DNA of 64,000 nucleotides from Nocardioides islandensis. GTDB lineage: Bacteria; Actinomycetota; Actinomycetes; Propionibacteriales; Nocardioidaceae. The translations under genes were made by a program, and so were the position numbers. The notes beneath the pieces were generated by a model. It saw only the letters and a list, made by a program, of their open reading frames with translations. It was not told where the DNA came from and searched no databases. The number at the start of each line of letters is the position of its first letter. The stretch's first letter is position 1. The DNA is taken from assembly GCF_015352455.1 (NCBI RefSeq), contig NZ_JADKPN010000002.1, forward strand, positions 310,001 through 374,000, written 5' to 3'. Positions 44,034-55,051 of the stretch are shown here, piece by piece.

Positions 44034-44251
44034 TGGTTCGCGTCGCCCAGGGCGTCGGTGGCTTCGTCCTGGGCGCGCTGCTGATGATCCTCGTGCCGCC
44101 CATCGGCCTGGCGATCGCGCTCGTGCTGGGCGGCATCCTCGCCTGGGGGCGGCTGCGTCGTCACGACGTCACCGCGCTCACCCCCGCCGCGGCCGGGTAC
44201 CTCGTCGCCGCAGCGGCGTACGTCGTGCTGGCCGTGCTCGCGGCGCTGTAG
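44033..44251 (+). CDS. Small membrane protein coupled to the preceding one
   Basis: A 72-residue protein starting MVRVAQGVGGFVLGALLMIL with two or three hydrophobic helices separated by the short basic loop GRLRRHDV. It overlaps the preceding gene by TGATG and resembles it in design (glycine-rich helices, basic loop), so the pair may be distant duplicates. Function unknown. Confidence 0.72.
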   Translation: MVRVAQGVGGFVLGALLMILVPPIGLAIALVLGGILAWGRLRRHDVTALTPAAAGYLVAAAAYVVLAVLAAL

Positions 44252-44259
44252 GTCCCGGG

Positions 44260-44802
44260 CTAGGTCCCGTCGCTCTGCACGGCGCCCACCGTGCCGAGCG
44301 GCAGCAGGACCGATCGGGGCTCGTCGCCCACGGTGCGTGCCTCGACGAAGTCCGAGCCCACGCGTACGAGCACCACGTCGTGCCGGGTGCCGGAACGGGT
44401 CACGACCATGCACGGGGCTCCCTCGTCGGCGAGCCGGCGCAGCACCGAGCCGAGGCCGAGCCGCGCGACCGGCGACCAGGCCACCTCCGGGATCGCACGG
44501 CCCGAGAGGCCGCGGACGGCCTCGACCGCGTCGGTCGGCACCAGCCACTGCCGGACGCCGCCGGCGACCAGGCACCAGCCCGGGCCGACGCGCTGGAGCT
44601 CGCCGGCGACCCGCCCGGCCCCGGCCACGTCCAGCGTCACCTCGTCGCCCACCGAGGCCATCAGCCGCGCCGCCAGGGTGACCGCGGCGTACTCCGCGCG
44701 GCTCCGGTCGGCCAGCTCGGCGTCGCGGTCGGCGGCGTACAGCGCCTCGGCCTGGCCCTCGAGGTCGTCGAGCAGGTCGAAGAGGCGTTCGTCCCAGGCC
44801 AC
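44260..44802 (-). CDS. Conserved hypothetical soluble protein
   Basis: I prefer the GTG start of VAWDERLFDLLDDLEGQAEA (180 residues); frames further upstream run into the intergenic region with weak coding character. The N-terminal helical part (ADRSRAEYAAVTLAARL) is followed by two small beta-rich repeats (GDEVTLDVAGAGRVAGELQR and, later, SGTRHDVVLVRVGSDFVEAR), suggesting a duplicated SH3-like fold. Similar proteins occur in actinobacteria next to LysM and Rv3235-like genes. Function unknown. It converges on the small membrane-protein genes. Confidence 0.68.
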   Translation of the reverse strand: MAWDERLFDLLDDLEGQAEALYAADRDAELADRSRAEYAAVTLAARLMASVGDEVTLDVAGAGRVAGELQRVGPGWCLVAGGVRQWLVPTDAVEAVRGLSGRAIPEVAWSPVARLGLGSVLRRLADEGAPCMVVTRSGTRHDVVLVRVGSDFVEARTVGDEPRSVLLPLGTVGAVQSDGT

Positions 44803-44903
44803 GACGCCGAGCCTGCCACGTCCGGCGGGCTGTGGATGACCACTTGTCAACCGGGTCTGTCGAGCGTTGACTAAGGCAAACAGATGCAAACGAAAGGTTC
44901 GGC

Positions 44904-45542
44904 ATGGATCTCGGGACGCCGCTCTCGCGCACCCGCTGCGCGCTGGTCTGGGTTCTCACGACGGCGTTCGCCGTCCTGCTGGGCGGGTGGCTGTGGCCGG
45001 TCGTCGCGGCACCGGGGGCGGCAGGCTTCGAGTCGGCGCTCGTGCGGGTCTGCGCGTGGGTGGCTACGGCGGTCACGGTCTGGCTCTGGGTGGGGGCGAC
45101 GCTGGTGGCGACCGACGCGGCGCGCGGTCGGCCGGGTCCGCGGCGCGGGGTGCCCGAGGTGATCCGTCGCGGGGTCCTCGTGCTCTGCGGGGTCGCGGTC
45201 ACCGCCGGGCTCGCCACCCCGGCGCTGGCTGCGGGTGGTTCGGCGCCCGAGCCCGGCGTGCTCTCCGGGCTCCGGCTCCCGGAGCGCATCGCGGTCAGCC
45301 GGGTGCCGGCCGCGGCCCGGCCCGCTCCCCCGCCGCCTGCCGACGACCACGTCGTGGTGCGGCCGGGCGACTCCTTCTGGTCGATCGCCGCGCGGCGACT
45401 CGGACCGGGAGCCACCGCGGACGAGACAGCCCGCGCCTGGCCCCTGCTGTACGCCGCCAACCGCGAGGTCGTGGGCGCCGACCCGGGGCTCCTCGAGCCC
45501 GGTCAGCGCCTGGTCGTCCCGCGCGAGGGGCTGACCCGATGA
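44904..45542 (+). CDS. LysM-domain membrane protein
   Basis: A 212-residue protein starting MDLGTPLSRTRCALVWVLTT with three transmembrane helices (about 11-32, 43-63 and 89-111), a Pro/Ala linker and a C-terminal LysM domain: HVVVRPGDSFWSIAARRLGP ... LLYAANREVVGADPGLLEPG. LysM binds peptidoglycan, so the last domain is probably outside the membrane. This type precedes the Rv3235-like gene in many actinobacteria, and here the two overlap (ATGA). GAAAGG precedes the ATG. A role in cell-wall anchoring is inferred. Confidence 0.87.
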   Translation: MDLGTPLSRTRCALVWVLTTAFAVLLGGWLWPVVAAPGAAGFESALVRVCAWVATAVTVWLWVGATLVATDAARGRPGPRRGVPEVIRRGVLVLCGVAVTAGLATPALAAGGSAPEPGVLSGLRLPERIAVSRVPAAARPAPPPPADDHVVVRPGDSFWSIAARRLGPGATADETARAWPLLYAANREVVGADPGLLEPGQRLVVPREGLTR

Positions 45543-46012
45543 CGATCACCCAGCTGCGGCCGGTCCGGGTGGCCAGCGTGCAAGGCGCCCTCGCTCTCGA
45601 CCTCACCGCCCACCAGGACCCGCCCGACGCACCGGTGGCCCCGGTGGTGGACCTCGGCCGGGTCGCGCGCGGGGAGTTCGAGCGGTTCGCGGGGCGCATC
45701 ATGCAGGCGGTGGTGGAGATCGTGGGCGGCGACCGGCCGGTCACCCAGCTGCTGCGCTGGACCTCGCCGGAGGTCTACCAGGACCTCGGGCGCCGAGCCC
45801 TGCTCGTCAGCCGGTCCGTCGGCCGCCGCCCCGGCCAGGGAGGCGTCCAGGGCACGCGGCCCCAGGTCATCGGCCTGCACACGTGCTTCGTGGCCGAGGG
45901 GGTCGCCGAGGTCAGCGCGCACGTCCGCTACGGCCGGCGCTCCCGCGCCGTCGCGGCGCGGTTCGAGCAGCGCCGCGACCGGTGGTTCTGCTCCGCGCTC
46001 GAGTTCGCCTGA
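45539..46012 (+). CDS. Rv3235 family protein
   Basis: A 157-residue protein whose C-terminal region matches the Rv3235-type domain: FERFAGRIMQAVVEIVGGDR, LLRWTSPEVYQDLGRRALLV, then HVRYGRRSRAVAARFEQRRD and WFCSALEF. The family is restricted to actinobacteria and usually lies beside secA, as here and in M. tuberculosis. Function unknown. The ATG overlaps the LysM gene stop. Confidence 0.88.
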   Translation: MTITQLRPVRVASVQGALALDLTAHQDPPDAPVAPVVDLGRVARGEFERFAGRIMQAVVEIVGGDRPVTQLLRWTSPEVYQDLGRRALLVSRSVGRRPGQGGVQGTRPQVIGLHTCFVAEGVAEVSAHVRYGRRSRAVAARFEQRRDRWFCSALEFA

Positions 46013-46026
46013 GCGACCATGGGCGG

Positions 46027-46515
46027 GTGACGCAGACACACCACGGCGTGGACCGCGAGCAGCCCTGGCGCGACGACGAGGTCATGCGCGGGCGGGTCCT
46101 GGTCCTGACGGACAACCCCATCGCCCGGGCCATCGAGACCATCGCCACCGCCGTCGGCCACCAGGTGGTCGTGGTGCCCGAGGACGACGGCGGCCCGAGC
46201 CTGGCGTCGCTGTCGGTCCGTGCCGGCGATGCCGTCGTGCTCTGCGACCACGACGCCCCGGACGCGCCGGCCTGGCTGCGTGACGCGCTCGCCTCGGAGG
46301 CGTCCTACGTCGCGATGATGGCCAGCCGACGCCGGGCCGAGGGCCTGCTCGCCGACCTCGAGGCCGAGCACGTGCCCGGCCTGGCGAAGCTGCACGTCCC
46401 CGCCGGCCACGACCTCGGCGGCAAGGGTCCCGGCGAGATCGCCCTCTCCGTCGTGGCCGAGATCGTGGCCGAGGCCCATGGCCGGCCCGGCGGGCCGATG
46501 CGCGGTGCGCGGTGA
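46027..46515 (+). CDS. Stand-alone XdhC C-terminal-like protein
   Basis: From GTG (VTQTHHGVDREQPWRDDE) it has 162 residues. The sequence follows the XdhC Rossmann (C-terminal) domain: VLVLTDNPIARAIETIATAV, DAVVLCDHDAPDAPAWLRDA, SYVAMMASRRRAEGLLADLE and HDLGGKGPGEIALSVVAEIV. XdhC inserts sulfurated molybdenum cofactor into xanthine dehydrogenase, but the N-terminal XdhC domain is absent and no molybdoenzyme gene lies nearby. It may be a NAD-binding regulatory remnant. Located between Rv3235 and secA. Confidence 0.78.
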   Translation: MTQTHHGVDREQPWRDDEVMRGRVLVLTDNPIARAIETIATAVGHQVVVVPEDDGGPSLASLSVRAGDAVVLCDHDAPDAPAWLRDALASEASYVAMMASRRRAEGLLADLEAEHVPGLAKLHVPAGHDLGGKGPGEIALSVVAEIVAEAHGRPGGPMRGAR

Positions 46516-46572
46516 GCCTGGAAGCGTTCGGCGTCAGCGGAGAGCCAGTCGGTGGGTTCTGGAAGCGCCTGT

Positions 46573-49428
<2,856 letters not shown>

Positions 49429-49541
49429 GAGCGTGCACTCCTTGGGGCTGACGAACGTCTGGGAACGGCCCCGCCACTCTACCGAGCGGCTCCTGGCCAT
49501 CCGTCATCGTCAACGGGCGCCCCCAGGCGGGAGTTCCACCT

Positions 49542-49584
49542 TTCGTGTGCATACCCATTGACACGAATCTCTCTTTGGTGTCAA
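49542..49584. promoter_or_regulatory. Interlocking inverted repeats: candidate TetR operator
   Basis: Two inverted repeats overlap just upstream of the TetR gene. The first is TTCGTGT (49542-49548) with ACACGAA (49561-49567); the second is TTGACAC (49558-49564) with GTGTCAA (49578-49584). The central TTGACA is also a consensus -35 hexamer for the tetR-glycosyltransferase operon, so binding would repress it. The region is also less GC-rich than its surroundings. Confidence 0.55.
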
Positions 49585-49595
49585 CTACCACTGAC

Positions 49596-50201
49596 ATGAA
49601 AACGACCCGCAAGTACACGATGGGCGCCCGCGCCGAGGCCGTCGAGGAGACCCGGCGGCGCATCATCGACGCCCTTGTCCACCTCGCCGAGACACGGCCG
49701 TTCGCGGACATCTCCCTCGACGACGTCGCCGGGGGCGCTCAGGTGAGCGTGCAGACCGTGCTGCGCCGCTTCGGCAGCCGCGACGCGCTGTTCGCCGAGG
49801 CCATGCGGACGGCCCAGTCGAACGTCCAGGCCGAGCGGCGTACGCCGCCGGGTGACGTCGAGGCGGCCGTGCGCACCGTGGTCGACCACTACGAGAAGCG
49901 GGGACGGGTGGCGCTGCTGATGCTGGCCCAGGAGGACCACGACCCCTTCGCCCGCAGGGTCACCGACTTCGGCAAGGCACTGCACCGCACGTGGGTGCGC
50001 GACGCCTTCGCCCCCCAGCTCGCCGAGCTGACCGACGACGAGACGACCCTCGACCTGCTCGTCGTGGCGACCGACGTCTACACCTGGAAGCTGCTGCGGG
50101 TCGACCGCGGCCTGTCCCGCGCCACCGCCGAGCGACGGATGCGCATCCTCGTCGACGCCGTCCTGGCGTCCGCCACCACCCCACGGAAGGACACCCTCTG
50201 A
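49596..50201 (+). CDS. TetR-family regulator of a glycosyltransferase
   Basis: A 201-residue TetR protein starting MKTTRKYTMGARAEAVEETR; HTH region IIDALVHLAETRPFADISLD, DVAGGAQVSVQTVLRRFGSR, DALFAEAMR. The C-terminus is all helical. The stop overlaps the start of the glycosyltransferase gene (TGATG), so the two are translationally coupled. The dyads upstream suggest autorepression. In such pairs the regulator usually senses the compound that the enzyme modifies. Confidence 0.92.
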   Translation: MKTTRKYTMGARAEAVEETRRRIIDALVHLAETRPFADISLDDVAGGAQVSVQTVLRRFGSRDALFAEAMRTAQSNVQAERRTPPGDVEAAVRTVVDHYEKRGRVALLMLAQEDHDPFARRVTDFGKALHRTWVRDAFAPQLAELTDDETTLDLLVVATDVYTWKLLRVDRGLSRATAERRMRILVDAVLASATTPRKDTL

Positions 50202-51319
50202 TGGCCGACATCCTCGTCGTCACCTGGGACGGGGGCGGCAACGTCGCGCCCGCCCTCGGCATCGCCACCGAGCTGCAGGCCCGGGGCCACACCGTCCGGT
50301 TCGCCGGGCACGCCCGTCAGCACGAGTCGCTGACCCGCGCAGGCTTCGAGGTCGTGCCCGCCCGCCACGCTCGCCCGTTCTCCGCGCTCGACGCCAACTC
50401 GGTGCCCACGATGGTCAAGACGTTCGGCGACCGCGGGCTCGGTCGCGACGTGATGGGGGCGCTCGCCGAGCGGCCGGCCGACCTGGTCGTCGTGGACTGC
50501 CTGCTGTTCGGCGTGATGGAGGCGCTGCGCGAGTCGCGTACGCCGTACGTCGTCCTCGAGCACCTCTACGACGAGTACTTCCGCAAGGGCTGGATGCGTG
50601 GCCCGATGGGCATCGGCATGCGCGCGATGCGGCTGAAGCCGGACGCCTCGCTGACGGCGGCCAGGGCGACGTACGTCGCGAGCCTCCCCTCGCTGGACCC
50701 GGCGGGCGCCGTGGCCCGCACCGGGGTCGAGTACGTCGGACCGGTCGTGCCCTTCTCCCCGCACATCCCCGCGGACCCTGCGGTGCTCGTCAGCCTCAGT
50801 ACCTTCCGCTTCCCCAAGATGCAGCAGTGCCTGCAGACCGTCCTGGACGCGACGGCCGGGCTCGACGCCCGCGTCGTCGTCACCACCGGGCCGGTGGTCG
50901 ACCCCGCCTCGCTGCGGACCGCGCCCAACCACGAGGTGCACCGGTTCGTGCCGCACGCCGAGCTGATGCCGCGGATGTCGCTGGTCGTCGGGCACGGCGG
51001 TCACTCCACGACCATGCAGGCGCTGGCCCACGACCTTCCGCTGGTCGTGATGCCGATGCACCCGATGCTCGACCAGCCGATGGTCGGGAAGACCGTCGAG
51101 GCCGCCGGCGCCGGGCGCCTGGTGCCGAAGAAGATCGACGCGGCGGCGCTGCGGCCGGTCGTCGAGCAGCTGCTGGCCGACGGACCGCACCGGGCCGCGG
51201 CCGCCCGGCTGGGCGCCGAGATCCGCTCGATGCCCGGCGCGACGAACGTCGCGGACCGGATCGAGGCGCTGGTCAGGAACGGAGCAGCGGCGCCAGATCG
51301 CCACGGGGCTCGACCGTGA
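50201..51319 (+). CDS. MGT/UGT-like GT-B glycosyltransferase
   Basis: A 372-residue GT-B enzyme starting MADILVVTWDGGGNVAPALG. The C-terminal sugar-nucleotide region is VVGHGGHSTTMQALAHDLPL, PMHPMLDQPMVGKTVEAAGA, typical of macrolide and flavonoid glycosyltransferases. The likely role is glycosylation of a small hydrophobic compound, for detoxification or self-resistance. It is coupled to tetR and overlaps the 3' end of the convergent winged-helix gene by 47 bp. Its opposite orientation to the conserved block suggests the pair was inserted. Confidence 0.88.
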   Translation: MADILVVTWDGGGNVAPALGIATELQARGHTVRFAGHARQHESLTRAGFEVVPARHARPFSALDANSVPTMVKTFGDRGLGRDVMGALAERPADLVVVDCLLFGVMEALRESRTPYVVLEHLYDEYFRKGWMRGPMGIGMRAMRLKPDASLTAARATYVASLPSLDPAGAVARTGVEYVGPVVPFSPHIPADPAVLVSLSTFRFPKMQQCLQTVLDATAGLDARVVVTTGPVVDPASLRTAPNHEVHRFVPHAELMPRMSLVVGHGGHSTTMQALAHDLPLVVMPMHPMLDQPMVGKTVEAAGAGRLVPKKIDAAALRPVVEQLLADGPHRAAAARLGAEIRSMPGATNVADRIEALVRNGAAAPDRHGARP

Positions 51320-52475
51320 GGGAGTCCATCCCGAGCCACCCGGCGAGGCGGACGAGCTCGGCCGACAGCTCCTCGGCCGTCTCGAGGGGTGCGTGCGGCT
51401 CGGTGTAGGCCGCCTTGACGACCAGCCGCCCGGACTGCCGGTCGGCCTTGAGGTCGACCCGGCCGACGATCTCCTCGCCCAGCAGGAACGGCAGGACGTA
51501 GTAGCCGAACTGCCGCTTCGGCGCAGGCGTGTAGATCTCGATGCGGTAGTGGAAGTCGAAGAGCTTCTCGGTCCGCTCGCGCAGCCACACGACCGGGTCG
51601 AACGGGCTCAGCAGGCTGCGCGCCCCGACCTTGCGCGGCCGGCGGGCGTCGCGGTGGAGGTACGCCGGGCGGTTCCAGCCCTCGATGCGCACGGGCTCGA
51701 GCTCGCCCTCGTCGAGGAGGTCCTGGATGGCACCCTGCGTGGCACGGTTGCCGGCCCCGGGCTGGAGGCGCATCCGGTAGTAGTCGGACAGGCAGCGGGC
51801 CGTCGCCACCCCGTGGGACCGGGCCGCCCGCCTGACGAGCTCGCGGTTGGCCTCGTCGAGGGTCGGCGTCGGTGCGGCGAGGACCTCGGGCGGCAGCACC
51901 CGCTCGGGCAGGTCGTAGCTGATCTCGAACTGGCTGTTGCGCCCGGCGATCGCGACCTCCCCGACCATGTAGAGGTAGTCGAGCGCGCGGCGGGTCGCCG
52001 ACCAGTTCCAGCCCCAGTTCTCCTTGCTGCGCGGCAGCCCGTCGTCGAGGTCGCGCGCGGTGGAGGCGCCGCGGTCCTTGATCTCGGCCATCAGGTTGGC
52101 GATGAGCGCCTCGCTGACCTCGCTCCCCCACCACTTGTGCTTCTGGGTGCGGTACGACGCCATCCGGTGCCGCATGACCGGCCACAGCTCGACCGGCATC
52201 AGGGCCTGGACGTGCGCCCAGTACTCCACGAGCCGCCGGGGCTTCCCCGCGCTGGCCCGGGCGAGCAGGTCGACGTCGTAGGCGCCCATCCGGGAGTACA
52301 GCGGCATGAAGTGCGCTCGCTGGAGCACGTTGACCGAGTCGACCTGGAGCACGCCGGTGCGCTCGACCGTGCGGTTGAGCGTGCGCATGGTCGGCGCCTC
52401 ATGTGGCTTGTCCAGGAACCCCTGCGCCGCCAGCGCGATCCGCCGCGCCTGCGACTGGCTGAGCGTCGTCACCAC
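51273..52475 (-). CDS. YcaQ-type winged-helix DNA glycosylase-like protein
   Basis: Placed at GTG (VVTTLSQSQARRIALAAQGF), 400 residues. It carries the QxD-type motif VLQVDSVNVLQRAHFMPLYS characteristic of AlkX/YcaQ (HTH_42) proteins, then winged-helix segments (DDGLPRSKENWGWNWSATRR, YLYMVGEVAIAGRNSQFEIS). Related enzymes unhook DNA interstrand cross-links. The exact substrate is not shown. Located between the response-regulator gene and the convergent glycosyltransferase gene. Confidence 0.85.
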   Translation of the reverse strand: MVTTLSQSQARRIALAAQGFLDKPHEAPTMRTLNRTVERTGVLQVDSVNVLQRAHFMPLYSRMGAYDVDLLARASAGKPRRLVEYWAHVQALMPVELWPVMRHRMASYRTQKHKWWGSEVSEALIANLMAEIKDRGASTARDLDDGLPRSKENWGWNWSATRRALDYLYMVGEVAIAGRNSQFEISYDLPERVLPPEVLAAPTPTLDEANRELVRRAARSHGVATARCLSDYYRMRLQPGAGNRATQGAIQDLLDEGELEPVRIEGWNRPAYLHRDARRPRKVGARSLLSPFDPVVWLRERTEKLFDFHYRIEIYTPAPKRQFGYYVLPFLLGEEIVGRVDLKADRQSGRLVVKAAYTEPHAPLETAEELSAELVRLAGWLGMDSLTVEPRGDLAPLLRS

Positions 52476-52524
52476 CCGAGAGACACTAGTGAGCCGCACC
52501 GACATGACTCGTCGGTCGAGGCAG

Positions 52525-53208
52525 CTAGGGCAGGTCCAACAGCTTTTCTCGCACGGCGTACATCACGGCCTCCATGCGGGAGTGGAGCTGCAGCTTCTCC
52601 AGGAGGTTGCGGACGTGGTTCTTGACGGTGTTCTCGGAGATGAAGAGCTGCTTGGCGATCTCGCGGTTGTTGAGGCCCTTCGCGACCAGGCGCAGCACCT
52701 CGAGCTCGCGCTCGGTGAGGCGCAGGCCGGGAACGGCCGAGCGGTCGGGACGCGACATCTGCTTGAACTCGTCGATCAGCTTGACCGCCATCGACGGACT
52801 GATCAGCGACTGCCCGTCGGCCACCACGCGGACGGCCTGGGACACCTCGTCGATCGAGGAGTCCTTGAGGAGGTACCCCGAGGCGCCGCTCTTGACGGCC
52901 TCGTAGAGGTCGGCCTCCTCGTCGGACGAGGTCAGCATGATGATCTTGGCGGCCGGCACGGCCTCCTTGATCTCCTGGCAGGCCTCGATGCCGGAGCGCT
53001 TCGGCATCCGGATGTCCAGCAGCACGACGTCGGGCGCGGTGCTCGCCGCGAGGGCCACGCCCTCGACGCCGTCACCGGCCTCGCCGACCACCTCGATGCC
53101 GTCCTCGGCACGCAGCAGCATGGTCAGGCCGCGGCGGAACAGCTCTTGGTCGTCGACGACGAGGACCCGGGTGGGCTCGGGGGGAGAGGCCTCCTGGTTC
53201 ACTGACAC
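52525..53208 (-). CDS. NarL/LuxR-type response regulator, orphan
   Basis: A 227-residue protein from a GTG start. The receiver has VLVVDDQELFRRG (Asp19, Asp20), the phospho-acceptor Asp65 in VVLLDIRMPKRSG, Thr/Ser in IMLTSSDEEAD and Lys in GYLLKDSS. The output is a LuxR HTH: LTERELEVLRLVAKGLNNRE, ISENTVKNHVRNLLEKLQLH. No histidine kinase gene is adjacent, so the partner is elsewhere or it is an orphan. Its place beside hpf suggests a link to growth-phase or stress control, which is inference. Confidence 0.92.
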   Translation of the reverse strand: MSVNQEASPPEPTRVLVVDDQELFRRGLTMLLRAEDGIEVVGEAGDGVEGVALAASTAPDVVLLDIRMPKRSGIEACQEIKEAVPAAKIIMLTSSDEEADLYEAVKSGASGYLLKDSSIDEVSQAVRVVADGQSLISPSMAVKLIDEFKQMSRPDRSAVPGLRLTERELEVLRLVAKGLNNREIAKQLFISENTVKNHVRNLLEKLQLHSRMEAVMYAVREKLLDLP

Positions 53209-53298
53209 CACGGCATCATGACACGCCAGGGCCATCGCCGAGGCCGCTTCACCAACCTCGGGCACTAGGGGTCAATGGCCCGAACGGGCGGTGCGTCC

Positions 53299-53910
53299 CT
53301 AGTCAGGTCCCTCGTCACCCACGTCCAGCGAGATCACGCCGTAGTCGTAACCGCGGCGCCGGTACACCACGCACGGACGCTCGCTGTCCTTGTCGACGTA
53401 CAGGTAGAAGTCGTGGCCGACGAGCTCCATCTCGTACAGCGCCTGCTCCAGGGTCATCGGCGTGGCGGCGTGGGTCTTCTCACGCACGACCAACGGCCCG
53501 TCGCCGGTCACCGTGATGGGGCCGACCTGGTGCTCGGAGACACCCGGCTCGGCCTCCTCGACCTCGGGGATCTCGAGCACGTCGGCGACGCGCTCGCGCC
53601 GCTCGCGGTGCACGCGCCGGCGGTCGGCCGCCTTGCGCATCTGCGAGGCCATCTTGTCCAGGGCCAGGTCGAGCGCGCCCATCTTGTCCTCGGCGGACGC
53701 CTCGGCGCGGATCACCGGGCCCTTGGAGAACGCCGTGAGCTCGAGGCGGACGGCCCGGTCGGACTGGCGCGGGTTGCGTTCCTGCTCCACCTCCACCTGG
53801 ACGCGGATGATGCGATGGTCGTGCTTCTCGAGCCGTGAGAGCTTCTCGGTGACATGACTGCGGAATCGGTCAGAGAGCTCACAGTGCCGGCCGGTGACGA
53901 CCACATCCAT
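53299..53910 (-). CDS. hpf: Ribosome hibernation-promoting factor, long form
   Basis: A 203-residue long-form HPF. The N-terminal RaiA/YfiA domain is MDVVVTGRHCELSDRFRSHV with EVEQERNPRQSDRAVRLELT; the C-terminal dimerisation domain is MTLEQALYEMELVGHDFYLY and VVYRRRGYDYGVISL. It joins two 70S ribosomes into inactive 100S dimers under starvation. GGAGG lies 7 nt before the ATG. It is separated from comF by about 346 bp, an unusually large gap here, probably holding stress-responsive promoters. The same order (hpf next to comF) occurs in M. tuberculosis. Confidence 0.95.
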   Translation of the reverse strand: MDVVVTGRHCELSDRFRSHVTEKLSRLEKHDHRIIRVQVEVEQERNPRQSDRAVRLELTAFSKGPVIRAEASAEDKMGALDLALDKMASQMRKAADRRRVHRERRERVADVLEIPEVEEAEPGVSEHQVGPITVTGDGPLVVREKTHAATPMTLEQALYEMELVGHDFYLYVDKDSERPCVVYRRRGYDYGVISLDVGDEGPD

Positions 53911-54256
53911 GCGTTGACCTCCAGTACCACTAGGGGATGGGGAGAGGGGAAACCAGGGATGGAGCCCGTCCGGCCGACCTGGTCTTCGACCCCACAACCG
54001 CCTGCTGAGGGGCTCGCAGCTCGTCTGCCACTACTGCCCTTCTCCCGACGTGCGCCATGTCTGATGACGCCGGCGAGGCAGGACTTACCTCTAAGCCGCA
54101 CCGTGATCCCATCCGGCCCGTGAGGGACGGCTGGTTACGTGGACCGTTTCGCCTGCGACTGGCTTCGGCTAGCCACCCGGCTGGTACATCCACTGGCCGG
54201 GTGGTGCAACCACGGACCCGGACGGACTCCATGATGAGACGTTAGGCCATGACCCC
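53911..54256. other. 346-bp intergenic region upstream of hpf
   Basis: No convincing gene is present on either strand; frames here are short with poor codon quality. It holds the comF-side hairpin at 54173-54204 and otherwise mixed sequence, which for hpf (minus strand) would form promoter and leader. I could not assign a -10/-35 pair with confidence. Confidence 0.5.
54173..54204 (-). terminator. Hairpin downstream of comF
   Basis: CCACCCGGC (54173-54181) and GCCGGGTGG (54196-54204) form a perfect 9-bp stem with a 14-nt loop, 52 bp beyond the comF stop on the minus strand. No U-tract follows. It probably separates comF transcription from hpf. Confidence 0.5.
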
Positions 54257-54988
54257 TCACCACGAAAGCCCGGTGCCGCTCTGCGGGAGACGCCGGCGGG
54301 TGGCGGCGGCGGTGGCCACGGCGACGACGGTGGTCCCGACCTCGGCGAGGGCGCGCTGGGCCTCGCGCGCGGTGGCGCCGGTCGTCAGCACGTCGTCGCA
54401 GACGACCAGCACCGCCTCGGGCGAGCGGCGCACCAGGCGCCGCAGCGAGGAGGTCGGACAGCACATCGACCCGTCCAGGTTGGCCGCCCGCGCGACGGCG
54501 TCCAGCCCCGACTGGTCGGCCACGCGGGCGCGGAACCTCAGCAGGCGCAGGGCACGGACGTCGTACGCCGCGTGGCGCAGGAGGCCGGCCGCGCGGCGGG
54601 TGATCGTCCAGGTGGGGTCGTGCCCGCGCGCCCGGACGGTCGCCGGCCGGGAAGGTACGGGGACCAGCACCACCGGCCGACGGGCGAGGCCGGCGTCCTC
54701 CAGGGCCGCGGCCACGGACCGTGCCAGCAGCCGGGCGAGCGGGCCGCGCAGGGCGTGCATGGCTCGCTCCTTGTGACCGACGACGAGCGCGCGGGCCGTC
54801 CCGGCGTACTCCGCCGACGTCCACGGCACGACCAGCCCGGCCGGTACGGGAGTCGGCCAGGCGACCCGGGCGGGCTCGTCGACCGCGTCGGCACACGCCG
54901 GGCAGAGCAGCCGGCCGGGCCGGTCGCAGCCGACGCAGCGGGACCCGAGCAGCAGGTCCGCGGCCGCGTCGGCGAGCTGGTCGAGCAC
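54257..54988 (-). CDS. ComF-family phosphoribosyltransferase-like protein
   Basis: A 243-residue protein with an N-terminal double zinc-binding motif (CVGCDRPGRLLCPACADAVD) and a C-terminal type I phosphoribosyltransferase domain with the PRPP loop VLVVCDDVLTTGATAREAQR. ComF proteins help take up single-stranded DNA in competent bacteria; in actinobacteria the role is unclear. Located between lpqB and hpf, exactly as Rv3242c in M. tuberculosis. A hairpin follows the gene. Confidence 0.92.
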   Translation of the reverse strand: MLDQLADAAADLLLGSRCVGCDRPGRLLCPACADAVDEPARVAWPTPVPAGLVVPWTSAEYAGTARALVVGHKERAMHALRGPLARLLARSVAAALEDAGLARRPVVLVPVPSRPATVRARGHDPTWTITRRAAGLLRHAAYDVRALRLLRFRARVADQSGLDAVARAANLDGSMCCPTSSLRRLVRRSPEAVLVVCDDVLTTGATAREAQRALAEVGTTVVAVATAAATRRRLPQSGTGLSW

Positions 54989-55051
54989 GTGTCCGATCGC
55001 AGCACCTCGCGGGCCGGTCGGCGAGGTCCGGCGGCCGGCCTGTGGAGGAGG

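Noticed and set aside
44870..44900. Direct repeat GCAAAC...GCAAAC with 10-bp spacing before the LysM gene
   Set aside because: Two short copies only, no partner regulator in view; TTGACT nearby lacks a well-spaced -10 box.
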